DNA of 64,000 nt from Sacculina carcini (lineage: Eukaryota; Arthropoda; Thecostraca; Sacculinidae). Positions 32,060-45,694 of the stretch are shown here, piece after piece. The notes under the pieces were generated by a model. The model was not told the DNA's origin, did no database searches, and worked only from the letters and a program-made list of their open reading frames with translations. How positions within the stretch are numbered: position 1 is the stretch's first letter; each line of letters opens with the position of its first letter. Position numbers and translations under genes: made by a program. The stretch is taken from assembly GCA_916048095.2 (NCBI GenBank), contig OU696597.1, forward strand, positions 5,225,247 to 5,289,246. Direction: 5' to 3'.

Positions 32060-33750
32060 GCTAACAATTTATACCATCACGTTGGAAATTTTCTTGTCTA
32101 CACTTTAGATTAAATTTTAAATTTCAAAAATGAAATCAAAAAAAGTTATAGCGGTGAAAAGACAAAATGAACCCTGAAAAATGCGAAAATTGTGGTCAAT
32201 GCTCTGCCATCTACTCCTCATAAACCAGAAATGGTACAGCCAAACAGATTATACCACTGTGTAGAGAATTTTCTGTTCTACAAGATAAGTTTTAATTCAT
32301 ATCCAAAAATAGAACATAAAAGATGTAAACATGACAAAATTTCAATCTATATTCAAAATTATATTTATACTCCACGCGTCCGATTTTCTATACTTTTTTC
32401 TCTATGTATCAAAAACTAATTATCACACAACTAAATAAATAATACCATCATGCTGGGAATTTTGTTTGCTACAACACGGTATAATTTTTAATTTTCCAAA
32501 GTGTATTAAAAAAAGTTACGGCGGTGTGAAGTCAAAATGACAAAGTCAAAAATGCAAAATTAGCACTGGAAACCGTGAATGTTTTGGTAAATATTCCCCT
32601 ATCTATTCCTCATAAACCAGCAATGGTACAGCTATAAAAATTATACTATTGTGTAGATAATTTTGTGTTCTACAAGAAAAGTTATAATTTATACCCACAA
32701 ATGATACAAAAAATGTGTAAAATTGGCAAAATTGTCAAATACATCCAAAATTACACTTGATCACCGGGCGCCTAAATTAATTCATTTTTCTACCTATTTC
32801 TCAGGAACTATTTGTCACACATTAAAATAAATTATATCATCGTGCTGGAAATTGTATTTTTTTTAAATGCGGTATAATTCTTAATTTACCAAAGTGTATC
32901 TGAAGGAAGTGACGGCGGTGTAAAGTCAAAAGGACATATTGCCAATTTGACAGCTATTATGCGCACTTGCGATTACACAGGAATATACTACTGTGTAGAG
33001 AATTTTGTGTTCTACAAGAAAAGGTGTAATTTATACCCACAAATGATACAAAAAACGTGTAAAATTGGCAAAATTCTCAAATACATCCAAAATTACACTT
33101 GAACACCGGGTGACTACAATTTATTCATTTTTATACCCATTTCTCAGGAACTGTTTGTCATACATTAAAATTAATTATACCATCGTGCTAGAAATTTTGT
33201 TTCCTACAGTACGGTATAATTATTAATTTTCCAAAGTGTATCTGAAGGAAGTTACGCCGGTGTAAAGTCAAAATGTCATGTTGCCAATTTGACAGCTATT
33301 ATGCGTACTTGCGATTACACATGAATATACACTGATTAAATTTCACTGAAGTCCAATCACAATTTACGCACTTGCGATTACACAGGAATATACTACTGTG
33401 TAGAGAATTTTGTGTTCTACAAGATAAGCTATAATTTATACCCACAAATGATACAAAAAACGTGTAAAATTGGCAAAATTCTCAAATACATCCAAAATTT
33501 CACTTGAACACCGGCCGACTAAAATTAATTCATTTTTCTACTATTTCTCAGTAACTATTTGTTACACATAAAAATAAATTATACCATCGTTCTAGAAATC
33601 TTTTCTTCTACAATACGGTATAATTTGTAATTTTCCAAAGGGTATCTGAAGGAAGTTACGGCGGTGTAAAGTCAAAAGGACATATTGCCAATTTGACAGC
33701 TATTATGCGCACTTGCGATTACACAGGAATATACACCGATTAAATTTCAC
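32060..33750 (+). repeat. Core satellite monomers of about 340 bp
   Basis: Roughly five monomers, the first ones strongly diverged. Each carries the blocks ATACCATCGTGCT-GAAAT, ACGGTATAATT, CCAAAGTGTATCTGAAGGAA, CAATTTGACAGCTATTATGC and TGTGTAGAGAATTTTGTGTT. The cleanest measure of the period is 58931, 59273 and 59613 in unit C1, giving 342 and 340 bp. Confidence 0.8.
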
Positions 33751-36521
33751 TGAAGCCCAATCACAATTAAGAATGCATCATATTATCTCCAAGCATGGAT
33801 GGTGTGGTTTTATTGCGTACAGTTTAATTAATGCTACACTCTACTGAATATAAAGGCTTTATTGTCCTCAATAACGTTCCGCACGACGGGCGGGTAAAAT
33901 GCTATTGGGAACAAAGTAAACTACTGAATTTAACTGTGTAATTTAATTGGTTTAATTTCAAGTTGCATAAGCATAAGTTGCATAAGGATATGGGTTGCAA
34001 TATCATGTAATGCCAACTTATGCTGTTTTAGCGGAAGCATTAACCTGGAATTATAGAGATGACAGAAGGTTGCATTGTTTTGATAGTGTTGTGGAAAAAC
34101 ATGTTTTCTAAATTGAAACATAAATTTCACATTTAGACTTTTAGATTAGCTATAACTTTCCTGTGGGTTTGTTTTTCTTTTTCAATTTGCACTAATTTTT
34201 TTATGAATTGAATATTAATTATATTTTATGAACTGTTCCGCACGACGGGCGAATTAAATGTATCTATAAAGAGTGGGTTTAAATGATAGCGAGGTATATG
34301 ATATTTTGCTAGCAGTAAATATTCTAGCGATAAAAGTAGAATAGCTCTTAAGCAAATGATTTTGGAGAATGATGTGAACCTTTAAATATATTTTGCGATC
34401 TGATGATATATGTATTAGGAATAATACGTAGCAGAATATAGATTGCATAATATAATATCGGCTGTAATATCAAGGGCTGCATTATCGATGTAATCCAAAA
34501 AATAACAACTGTATGAATATGATGCATTAGTGGAAGCATTAACCGGGAATTATGAGATAATATGATAATGGTGTAAAATTATATCGCATTATGCAACAAA
34601 TGTGAATTTAGCTACCTTACAGTTTGGTCCCGATACTATATTGGCGGGTTGAGAGAAAAGTATTGGTGGGCCGCGTGTTTGGGACCCCTGGGGTAGATAA
34701 TCTCAGTCTTCTGATTACAAATTATGATCGCATCAGTATATTTTGTGATCACAAACTAATAAGTTAAATCACCTCAGACTAGGCTGAGAGCGGTCAAGAT
34801 TGGATGGTTGGGTTGGGTTGGGTAGGTTTGACTCAGGTTATATTGGGTTTTAATGATAGCGGAAAATATATAAATTTTAACAATAAATATTATAGCGGTA
34901 AAAGTGAAATAGTACTTAAGCAAATGATATTGGGGAATGATGTTAAGTAATAAATATAGTTTGGAAACATTCTGATGAAAAGATTTCATCATCTTTCATT
35001 GTTTGTTTCGTGTTTGTGTTCTGAATTATACCACACGACGGGCAGATTTATATATCAGGCGGGTTGAGGGATAATATTTGTCAAAATAAGAACAAAAATA
35101 TTCACATTTAGACTTTTCTATTGGTTAAGATATTTATAGGTTACATTTTTTGCTTTTCGATTTGTATTCATTATATTTTATGGATTTGATATGAATTTTA
35201 TTGTATGAATTGTTCCGCACGACGGGTGGGTTTAAAAAAGTGTTTTTAGATCATTTTTTCAAATGGTTCATTTAAAAAAAGGTTTTTTTTTTAAAATAAA
35301 AATGTTCCGCGGGCAGCAACTATAGACAATAGAACGTTCAATTTACCCTGTAGAATTAATCCATACACAAAACCAATGGATTTGACTTCAAGATGCAGAA
35401 CGGATCGTGTTCGAGTTCTGAATTATTCAGCACGACGGGCGGGTTTAAAAATGACTCAGGCGGACTGAGGGGAAATATTGTGTCGAAATAAAAATAATTA
35501 AACTTATAATTTTCAATTGATTAATATTTTTATGAGTGTACCCTATTTCATTTTTATTTTTCCATATTTTTTATGAATTGAATATGAATTTCATGTTATG
35601 AATTGCTCCGCACAACGGGCGGGTTTTAATGCTATATATATACATAAAGAAGAAATTATCTGTCTGTCTGTGTATGTATGCTTGAATATGAGGTGACATA
35701 ATTGCGCTGGCTCATGGTTCGCTGGTTCAATTATCAGGGGCTTCAAACGCAAACGAAGCGATGGCTCATTTTTATGAAATAAAAATGTCCCGCGGGCAGC
35801 AATAAAACGTTCAATTTCACCGTATAGAATGAATTCATATACAAAACTAATGGATTTGACTTCAAGAACCAGAACGGATGGTGTTCGAGTTCTGAATTTT
35901 TCCTCACGTCGGGCGGGTTTAAATATGAGGCGGGTTGAGTGAAAATATTTTGTCAAAATAAAATTAAAAATAATGAAATTTAGACTTTTTAATTGATTAA
36001 GGTCTTCATGAGTTTGCCTTATTTATTTTTAATTTGCAATATTTTTATGAATTGTTCCGCACAACGGGCGGGTTTTAATGCGGTTTTAATGCTATATATA
36101 TATATACATAAAGAAGAAATTATCTGTCTGTCTGTGTATGTATGCTTGAATATGAGGTGACATAATTGCGCTGGTTCATGGTTCGCTGGTTCAATGATCA
36201 GGGGCTTCAAACGCAAACGAAGCTATGGCTCATTTTTATGAAATAAAAATGTCCCGCGGGCAGCAATAAAACGTTCAATTTCACCGTGTAGAATGAATTC
36301 ATATACAATACTAATGGATTTGACTTCAAGAACCAGAACGGATGGTGTTCGAGTTCTGAAATATTCCGCACGTCGGCCGGGTTTAAATATGAGGCGGGCT
36401 GAGTGAAAATATTTTGTCAAAATGTAAATTAAAAATAATGAAATTTAGACTTTTTAATTGATTAAGGTTTTTATGAGTTTGCCTTATTTATTTTTAATTT
36501 GCAATATTTTTATGAATTCTT

Positions 36522-36549
36522 CCGCACAACGGGCGGGTTTTAATGCTAG
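36522..36549 (+). other. Helitron-like 3' terminus: GC hairpin then CTAG
   Basis: CCGC-ACAACGG-GCGG can fold into a 4-bp stem with a 7-nt loop; 9 nt later comes CTAG. The same arrangement occurs at 39743-39770 on the plus strand, and on the minus strand at 912-938, 44738-44764 and 49854-49880. Plus-strand ends at 3096 and 42962 and the minus-strand end at 50112 have weakened stems. Canonical Helitrons end in CTRR with a GC-rich hairpin 10-12 nt upstream, so the form fits; no Rep/helicase gene is present. Confidence 0.5.
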
Positions 36550-39500
36550 ATGCTATACTACTGTGCTATACTACTGTGTAGAGTGTACTGTGTGTACTAT
36601 ATAGAATGCTATACTACTGTGTAGAGAATTTTGTGTTCTACAAGAAAAGGTGTAATTTATACCCACAAATGATACAAAAAACGTGTAAAATTGGCAAAAT
36701 TCTCAAATACATCCAAAATTACACTTGAACACCGGGTGACTACAATTTATTCATTTTTATACCCATTTCTCAGGAGCTATTTGTCATACATTAAAATTAA
36801 TTATACCATCGTGCTAGAAATCTTGTTTTCTACAATACGGTATAATTTGTAATATTCCAAAGTGTATCTGAAGGAAGTTACGGCGGTGTAAAGTCAAAAG
36901 CACATATTACCAATTTGACAGCTATTATGCGCACTCGCGATTACACAGGAATATACACCGATTAAATTTCACTGAAGCCCAATCACAATTAAGAATGCAT
37001 CATATTAGCTCCAAGCATGGATGGTGTGGTTTTATTGGGTACAGTTTAATTAATGCTACACTATACTGAATATAAAGGCTTTATTGTCCTCAATAACGTT
37101 CCGCACGACGGGCGGGTAAAATGCTATTGGGAACAAAGTAAACTACTGAATTTAACTGTGTAATTTAATTGGTTTAATTTCAAGTTGCATACGCATAAGT
37201 TGCATAAGGATATGGGTTGCAATATCATGTAATGCCAACTTATGCTGTTTTAGCGGAAGCATTAACCTGGAATTATAGAGATGACAGAAAGTTGCATTGT
37301 TTTGATAGTGTTGTGGAAAAACATGTTTTCTAAATTGAAACATAAATTTCACATTTAGACTTTTATATTAGCTATAATTTTCCTGTGGGTTTGTTTTTCT
37401 TTTTCAATTTGCACTAATTTTTTATGAATTGAATATTAATTATATTTTATGAACTGTTCCGCACGACGGGCGAATTAAATGTATCTATAAAGAGTGGGTT
37501 TAAATGATAGCGAGGTATATGATATTTTGCTAGCAGTAAATATTCTAGCGATAAAAGTAGAATAGCTCTTAAGCAAATGATTTTGGAGAATGATGTGAAC
37601 CTTTAAATATATTTTGCGATCTGATGATATATGTATTAGGAATAATACGTAGCAGAATATAGATTGCATAATATAATATCGGCTGTAATATCAAGGGCTG
37701 TATTATCGGTGTAATCCAAAAAATAACAACTGTATGAATATGATGCATTAGTGGAAGCATTAACCGGGAATTATGAGATAATATGATAATGGTGTATAAT
37801 TATATCGCATTATGCAACAAATGTGAATTTAGCTACCTTACAGTTTGGTCCCGATACTATATTGGCGGGTTGAGAGAAAAGTATTGGTGGGCCGCGTGTT
37901 TGGGACCCCTGGGGTAGATAATCTCAGTCTTCTGATTACAAATTATGATCGCATCAGTATATTTTGTGATCACAAACTAATAAGTTAAATCACCTCAGAC
38001 TAGGCTGAGAGCGGTCAAGATTGAATGGTTGGGTTGGGTTGGGTAGGTTTGACTCAGGTTATATTGGGTTTTAATGATAGCGGAAAATATATAAATTTTA
38101 ACAATAAATATTATAGCGGTAAAAGTGAAATAGTACTTAAGCAAATGATATTGGGGAATGATGTTAAGTAATAAATATAGTTTGGAAACAGTCTGATGAA
38201 AAGATTTCATCATCTTTCATTGTTTGTTTCGTGTTTGTGTTCTGAATTATACCACACGACGGGCAGATTTATATATCAGGCGGGTTGAGGGATAATATTT
38301 GTCAAAATAAGAACAAAAATATTCACATTTAGACTTTTCTATTGGTTAAGATATTTATAGGTTACATTTTTTGCTTTTCGATTTGTATTCATTATATTTG
38401 ATGGATTTGATATGAATTTTATTGTATGAATTGTTCCGCACGACGGGTGGGTTTAAAAAAGTGTTTTTAGATCATTTTTTCAAATGGTTCATTTAAAAAA
38501 AGGTTTTTTTTTTAAAATAAAAATGTTCCGCGGGCAGCAACTATAGACAATAGAACGTTCAATTTACCCTGTAGAATTAATCCATACACAAAACCAATGG
38601 ATTTGACTTCAAGATGCAGAACGGATCGTGTTCGAGTTCTGAATTATTCAGCACGACGGGCGGGTTTAAAAATGACTCAGGCGGACTGAGGGGAAATATT
38701 GTGTCGAAATAAAAATAATTAAACTTATAATTTTCAATTGATTAATATTTTTATGAGTGTACCCTATTTCATTTTTATTTTTCCATATTTTTTATGAATT
38801 GAATATGAATTTCATGTTATGAATTGCTCCGCACAACGGGCGGGTTTTAATGCTATATATATACATAAAGAAGAAATTATCTGTCTGTCTGTGTATGTAT
38901 GCTTGAATATGAGGTGACATAATTGCGCTGGCTCATGGTTCGCTGGTTCAATTATCAGGGGCGTCAAACGCAAACGAAGCGATGGCTCATTTTTATGAAA
39001 TAAAAATGTCCCGCGGGCAGCAATAAAACGTTCAATTTCACCGTATAGAATGAATTCATATACAAAACTAATGGATTTGACTTCAAGAACCAGAACGGAT
39101 GGTGTTCGAGTTCTGAATTTTTCCTCACGTCGGGCGGGTTTAAATATGAGGCGGGTTGAGTGAAAATATTTTGTCAAAATAAAATTAAAAATAATGAAAT
39201 TTGGACTTTTTAATTGATTAAGGTCTTCATGAGTTTGCCTTATTTATTTTTAATTTGCAATATTTTTATGAATTGTTCCGCACAACGGGCGGGTTTTAAT
39301 GCGGTTTTAATGCTATATATATATATACATAAAGAAGAAATTATCTGTCTGTCTGTGTATGTATGCTTGAATATGAGGTGACATAATTGCGCTGGTTCAT
39401 GGTTCGCTGGTTCAATGATCAGGGGCTTCAAACGCAAACGAAGCTATGGCTCATTTTTATGAAATAAAAATGTCCCGCGGGCAGCAATAAAACGTTCAAT

Positions 39501-39770
39501 TTCACCGTGTAGAATGAATTCATATACAATACTAATGGATTTGACTTCAAGAACCAGAACGGATGGTGTTCGAGTTCTGAATTATTCCGCACGTCGGCCG
39601 GGTTTAAATATGAGGCGGGCTGAGTGAAAATATTTTGTCAAAATGTAAATTAAAAATAATGAAATTTAGACTTTTTAATTGATTAAGGTTTTTATGAGTT
39701 TGCCTTATTTATTTTTAATTTGCAATATTTTTATGAATTCTTCCGCACAACGGGCGGGTTTTAATGCTAG
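36550..39770 (+). repeat. Tandem block A2 (3,221-bp period)
   Basis: Begins ATGCTATACTACTGTGCTAT with a few reiterations of CTACTGTGTAGAG, enters the last part of a 340-bp monomer, then repeats the GC-motif tail of A1 with only scattered substitutions, ending in CTAG at 39767-39770. CTAG to CTAG (36549 to 39770) is 3,221 bp. Internal landmarks shift by the same amount (33930 to 37152 to 40373). Confidence 0.9.
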
Positions 39771-42700
39771 ATGCTATACTACTGTGCTATACTACTGTGT
39801 AGAGTGTACTGTGTGTACTATATAGAATGCTATACTACTGTGTAGAGAATTTTGTGTTCTACAAGAAAAGGTGTAATTTATACCCACAAATGATACAAAA
39901 AACGTGTAAAATTGGCAAAATTCTCAAATACATCCAAAATTACACTTGAACACCGGGTGACTACAATTTATTCATTTTTATACCCATTTCTCAAGAACTG
40001 TTTGTCATACATTAAAATTAATTATACCATCGTGCTAGAAATTTTGTTTTCTACAATACGGTATAATTTTTAATTTTCCAAAGTGTATCTGAAGGAAGTT
40101 ACGGCGGTGTAAAGTCAAAAGCACATATTACCAATTTGACAGCTATTATGCGCACTCGCGATTACACAGGAATATACACCGATTAAATTTCACTGAAGCC
40201 CAATCACAATTAAGAATGCATCATATTAGCTCCAAGCATGGATGGTGTGGTTTTATTGGGTACAGTTTAATTAATGCTACACTATACTGAATATAAAGGC
40301 TTTATTGTCCTCAATAACGTTCCGCACGACGGGCGGGTAAAATGCTATTGGGAACAAAGTAAACTACTGAATTTAACTGTGTAATTTAATTGGTTTAATT
40401 TCAAGTTGCATACGCATAAGTTGCATAAGGATATGGGTTGCAATATCATGTAATGCCAACTTATGCTGTTTTAGCGGAAGCATTAACCTGGAATTATAGA
40501 GATGACAGAAGGTTGCATTGTTTTGATAGTGTTGTGGAAAAACATGTTTTCTAAATTGAAACATAAATTTCACATTTAGACTTTTATATTAGCTATAACT
40601 TTCCTGTGGGTTTGTTTTTCTTTTTCAATTTGCACTAATTTTTTATGAATTGAATATTAATTATATTTTATGAACTGTTCCGCACGACGGGCGAATTAAA
40701 TGTATCTATAAAGAGTGGGTTTAAATGATAGCGAGGTATATGATATTTTGCTAGCAGTAAATATTCTAGCGATAAAAGTAGAATAGCTCTTAAGCAAATG
40801 ATTTTGGAGAATGATGTGAACCTTTAAATATATTTTGCGATCTGATGATATATGTATTAGGAATAATACGTAGCAGAATATAGATTGCATAATATAATAT
40901 CGGCTGTAATATCAAGGGCTGTATTATCGGTGTAATCCAAAAAATAACAACTGTATGAATATGATGCATTAGTGGAAGCATTAACCGGGAATTATGAGAT
41001 AATATGATAATGGTGTATAATTATATCGCATTATGCAACAAATGTGAATTTAGCTACCTTACAGTTTGGTCCCGATACTATATTGGCGGGTTGAGAGAAA
41101 AGTATTGGTGGGCCGCGTGTTTGGGACCCCTGGGGTAGATAATCTCAGTCTTCTGATTACAAATTATGATCGCATCAGTATATTTTGTGATCACAAACTA
41201 ATAAGTTAAATCACCTCAGACTAGGCTGAGAGCGGTCAAGATTGAATGGTTGGGTTGGGTTGGGTAGGTTTGACTCAGGTTATATTGGGTTTTAATGATA
41301 GCGGAAAATATATAAATTTTAACAATAAATATTATAGCGGTAAAAGTGAAATAGTACTTAAGGAAATGATATTGGGGAATGATGTTAAGTAATAAATATA
41401 GTTTGGAAACATTCTGATGAAAAGATTTCATCATCTTTCATTGTTTGTTTCGTGTTTGTGTTCTGAATTATACCACACGACGGGCAGATTTATATATCAG
41501 GCGGGTTGAGGGATAATATTTGTTAAAATAAGAACAAAAATATTCACATTTAGACTTTTCTATTGGTTAAGATATTTATAGGTTACATTTTTTGCTTTTC
41601 AATTTGTATTCATTATATTTTATGGATTTGATATGAATTTTATTGTATGAATTGTTCCGCACGACGGGTGGGTTTAAAAAAGTGTTTTTAGATCATTTTT
41701 TCAAATGGTTCATTTAAAAAAAGGTATTTTTTTTCAAAAATAAAAATGTTCCGCGGGCAGCAACTATAGACAATAGAACGTTCAATTTTCCCTGTAGAAT
41801 TAATCCATACACAAAACCAATGGATTTGACTTCTTATATGAATTTTATTGTATGAATTGTTCCCCACGACGGGCGGGTTTAAAAAAGGTGTTTCCATTTT
41901 TTAGTTCATTTTTTCAAATGGTTCATTTAAAAAAGGTATTTTTTTACAAATAAAAATGCTCCGCGGGCAGCAACTATAGACAATAGAACGTTCAATTTAC
42001 CCTGTAGAATTAATCCATACACAAAACCAATGGATTTGACTTCAAGATCCAGAACGGATCGTGTTCGAGTTCTGAATTATTCAGCACGACGGGCGGGTAT
42101 AAAAATGACTCAGGCGGACTGAGGGGAAATATTTTGTCGAAATAAAAATAATTAAACTTATAATTTTCAATTGATTAATATTTTTATGAGTGTACCCTAT
42201 TTCATTTTTATTTTTCCATATTTTTTTACGAATTGAATATGAATTTCATGTTATGAATTGCTCCGCACAACGGGCGGGTTTTAATGCTATATATATATAC
42301 ATAAAGAAGAAATTATCTGTCTGTCTGTGTATGTATGCTTGAATATGAGGTGACATAATTGCGCTGGTTCATGGTTCGCTGGTTCAATGATCAGGGGCTT
42401 CAAACGCAAACGAAGCGATGGCTCATTTTTATGCAATAAAAATGTCCCGCGGGTAGCAATAAAACGTTCAATTTCACCGTATAGAATGAATTCATATACA
42501 AAACTAATGGATTTGACTTCAAGAACCAGAACGGATGGTGTTCGAGTTCTGAATTATTCCTCACGTCGGGCGGGTTTAAATATGAGGCGGGTTGAGTGAA
42601 AATATTTTGTCAAAATAAAATTAAAAATAATGAAATTTACACTTTTTAATTGATTAAGGTCTTCATGAGTTTGCCTTATTTATTTTTAGTTTGCAATATT

Positions 42701-42965
42701 TTTATGAATTGTTCCGCACAACGGGCGGGTTTTAATGCGGTTTTAATGCTATATATATACATAAAGAAGAAATTATCTGTCTGTCTATGTATGTATGCTT
42801 GAATATGAGGTGACATAATTGCGCTGGTTCATGGTTCGCTGGTTCAATGATCAGGGGCTTCAAACGCAAACGAAGCGATGGCTCATTTTTATGAAATAAA
42901 AATGTCCCGCGGGCAGTTATTCATGTTATGAATTGCTCCTCACAACGGGCGGGTTTTAATGCTAG
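39771..42965 (+). repeat. Tandem block A3 (third copy, small rearrangements)
   Basis: Same content and start as A2. It differs by an extra partial GC-motif module around 41836-42010 and by loss of material near 42905-42935 where the CCCGCGGGCAG segment is joined to a module end. Ends in CTAG at 42962-42965, directly followed by another unit's 5' end. Confidence 0.9.
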
Positions 42966-44690
42966 TATATATATAAAAGAGATCCTCTGTGCGTCTGTTT
43001 GTGTGTCCCACCCTCCTTGGTCCATTTTCTATGAGCTGCTACTCAGCCATGATATAGCGTACCCGCTAACAATATATACCATCACGTTGAAAATTTTCTT
43101 GTCTACACTTTAAAGTAAATTTTAAATTTTAAAAACAAAATCAAAAAAAGTTATAGCGGTGAAAAGACAAAATGAACCCTAAAAAATGCGAAAATTTTGG
43201 TCAATTTTCTGAAAACTACTCTTCCTAAACCAGCAATGGTACAACTATACAAATTATACCACTGGGTAGAAAATTTTCTGTTCTACTCAACAAACAATAA
43301 TTTATACCCAACAATTAAATATAAAACATGTAAAATGGAAAAAAAATCAATCTAAATTCAAAATATTTTTTCAACTCCACGCGTCCGATTTTCTATACTT
43401 TTTGCTCTATTTCTTAAAAACAAATTATCACACATCTAAATAAATAATACCATCATGCTGGGAATTTTCTTTGCTACAACACGGTGTAATTTTTTTTTTT
43501 CAAAGTGTATTAAAAAAAGTTATGAACACCGGGCGACTAAAATTAATTCATTTTTCTACTATTTATCAGTAACTATTTGTTATACATAAAAATAAATCAT
43601 ACCATCGTGCTAGAAATCTTTTTTTCTACAATACGGTTTAATTTTTAATTTTCCAAATTGTATCTGAAGGAAGTTACGGCGGTGTAAAGTCAAAATGTCA
43701 TGTTGCCAATTTGACAGCTATTATGCGCACTTGCGATTACACATGAATATACACTGATTTAATTTCACTGAAGTCCAATCACAATTTACGCACTTGCGAT
43801 TACACAGGAATATACTACTGTGTAGAGAATTTTGTGTTCTACAATATAAGCTATAATTTATACCCACAAATGGTACAAAAAACGTGTAAAATTGGCAAAA
43901 TTCTCAAATACATCCAAAATTACACTTGAACACCGGGCGACTAAAATTAATTCCTTTTTCTACTATTTCTCAGTAGATATTTGTTACACATAAAAATAAA
44001 TTAAACCATCGTGCTAGAAATCTTGTTTTCTACAATACGGTATAATTTGTTATTTTCCAAAGTGTATCTGAAAGATGATACGGCGGTGTAAATTCAAGAG
44101 CACATATTACCAATTTGACAGCTATTATGCGCACTTGCGATTACACAGGAATATACACCGATTAAATTTCACTGAAGCCCAATCACAATTAAGAATGCAT
44201 CATATTAGCTCCAATTAGGATGGCGTGGTTTTATTGGGTACAGCTTAATTAATGTTACACTACACTGAATATAAAGGCTTTATTGTCCCCAATATTTACA
44301 CATGAATTGTTCCGCCCGACGGGCGGGTAAAATACTACTGGGAACAAAATTATCTACTGAATTTTACTGTATAATTTAATTGGTTTAATTTCAAGTTGCA
44401 TAAACTTAAGTTGCATAAGGATATGGGTTGTAATATCATGCAATGCCAACTATATGAATATGCTGTTTTAGCGGAAGCATAAATCTGGAATTATAGAGAT
44501 GACAGAAGGTTTCATTGTTTTGATAGTGTTACACTTCTGAATTACTACACACGAAGGATGGGTGTGAGCTTGAGCAGTGTTGAGGAAAAAAACTTCGGCT
44601 GAGTGAAAATATTTTGTCAAAATAAAATTAAAAATAATGAAATTTAGACTTTTTAATTGATTAAGGTTTTCATGAGTTTGCCTCATTTAT

Positions 44691-44694
<4 letters not shown>
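42966..44694 (+). repeat. Forward unit, older and diverged copy
   Basis: Starts TATATATATAAAAGAGATCC, continues with the TG run and CACCCTCCTTGGTCCATTTT, then core monomers with more substitutions than A1. It has a short GC-motif tail (motif variant CCGCCCGACGGGCGGG near 44311) and stops in a module that is cut by the TA tract at 44695. Confidence 0.8.

Positions 44695-44737
<43 letters not shown>
44695..44737. repeat. (TA)n at the centre of a large inverted repeat
   Basis: About 43 bp of TA. The same module lies in forward orientation to the left (ending TTTATTTTTAATT) and in reverse orientation to the right (starting CTAGCATTAAAACCC), so this is the symmetry centre between the forward and reverse arrays. 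Confidence 0.9.
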
Positions 44738-44738
<1 letters not shown>

Positions 44739-45633
44739 TAGCATTAAAACCCGCCCGTTGTGCGGAGCAATTCATAAAAATATTGCAAATTAAAAACAAA
44801 TAAGGCAAACTCATAAAACCTTAATCAATTAAAAAGTCTAAATTTCATTATTTTTAATTTTATTTTAACAAAATATTTTCACTCAGCCCGCCTCATATTT
44901 AAACCCGGCCGACGTGCGGAATAATTCAGAACTCGAACACCATCCGTTCTGGTTCTTGAAGTCAAATCCATTAGTTTTGTATATGAATTCATTCTACACG
45001 GTGTAATTGAACGTTTTATTGCTGCCCGCGGGACATTTTTATTTCATAAAAATGAGCCATCGCTTCGTTTGCGTTTGAAGACCCTGATCATTGAACCAGC
45101 GAACCATGAACCAGCGCAATTATGTCACCTCATATTCAAGCATACATACACAAATAGACAGATAATTTCTTCTTTATGTATATATATAGCATTAAAACCC
45201 GCCCGTTGTGCGGAGCAATTCATAAAAATATTGCAAATTAAAAACAAATAAGGCAAACTCATAAAAACCTTAATAAATTAAAAAGTCTAAATTTCATTAT
45301 TTTTAATTTTATTTTGACAAAATATTTTCACTCAGCCCGCCTCATATTTAAACCCGGCCGACGTGGGGAATAATTCAGAACTCGAACACCATCCGTTCTG
45401 GTTCTTGAAGTCAAATCCATTAGTTTTGTAAATGAATTCATTCTACACGGTGAAATTGAACGTTTTATTGCTGCCCGCGGGACATTTTTATTTCATAAAA
45501 ATGAGCCATCGCTTCGTTTGCGTATGAAGCCCCTGATCATTGAACCAGCGAACCATGGAACAGCGCAATTATGTCACCTCATATTCAAGCATACATACAC
45601 AGACAGACAGATAATTTCTTCTTTATGTATATA

Positions 45634-45694
<61 letters not shown>

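Larger units (their letters stand above)
31943..36549 (+). repeat. Complex repeat unit A1 (forward): 5' end, 340-bp core, GC-motif tail
   Basis: Starts TCTATATATATAAAAGAG, then a TG-rich run, then ACCCTCCTTGGTCCATTTTC. About 32060-33750 holds diverged tandem monomers recognised by ACCATC-TGCTGGAAATTTT, CGGTATAATTT, GTTACGGCGGTGTAAAGTCA and ATGCGCACTTGCGATTACAC. About 33760-36549 holds GC-motif modules (motif near 33879, 34238, 35031, 35214, 35429, 35607, 35904, 36057, 36367 and 36522). It ends in a hairpin plus CTAG at 36546-36549. Short open frames (for example 33930-34130, 35591-35956) recur in every copy but show no codon-like conservation or domain; I do not call them genes. Confidence 0.85.

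Noticed and set aside
31468..32067. 199-codon minus-strand frame across the TA tract
   Set aside because: Shadow of the gypsy frame plus TA and TG repeats (Tyr-Ile and His-Thr runs).
34790..34830. GTTGGGTTGGGTTGGGTAGG, telomere-like or G-rich tract
   Set aside because: Only three units, embedded in the middle of every repeat copy; not a telomere array.
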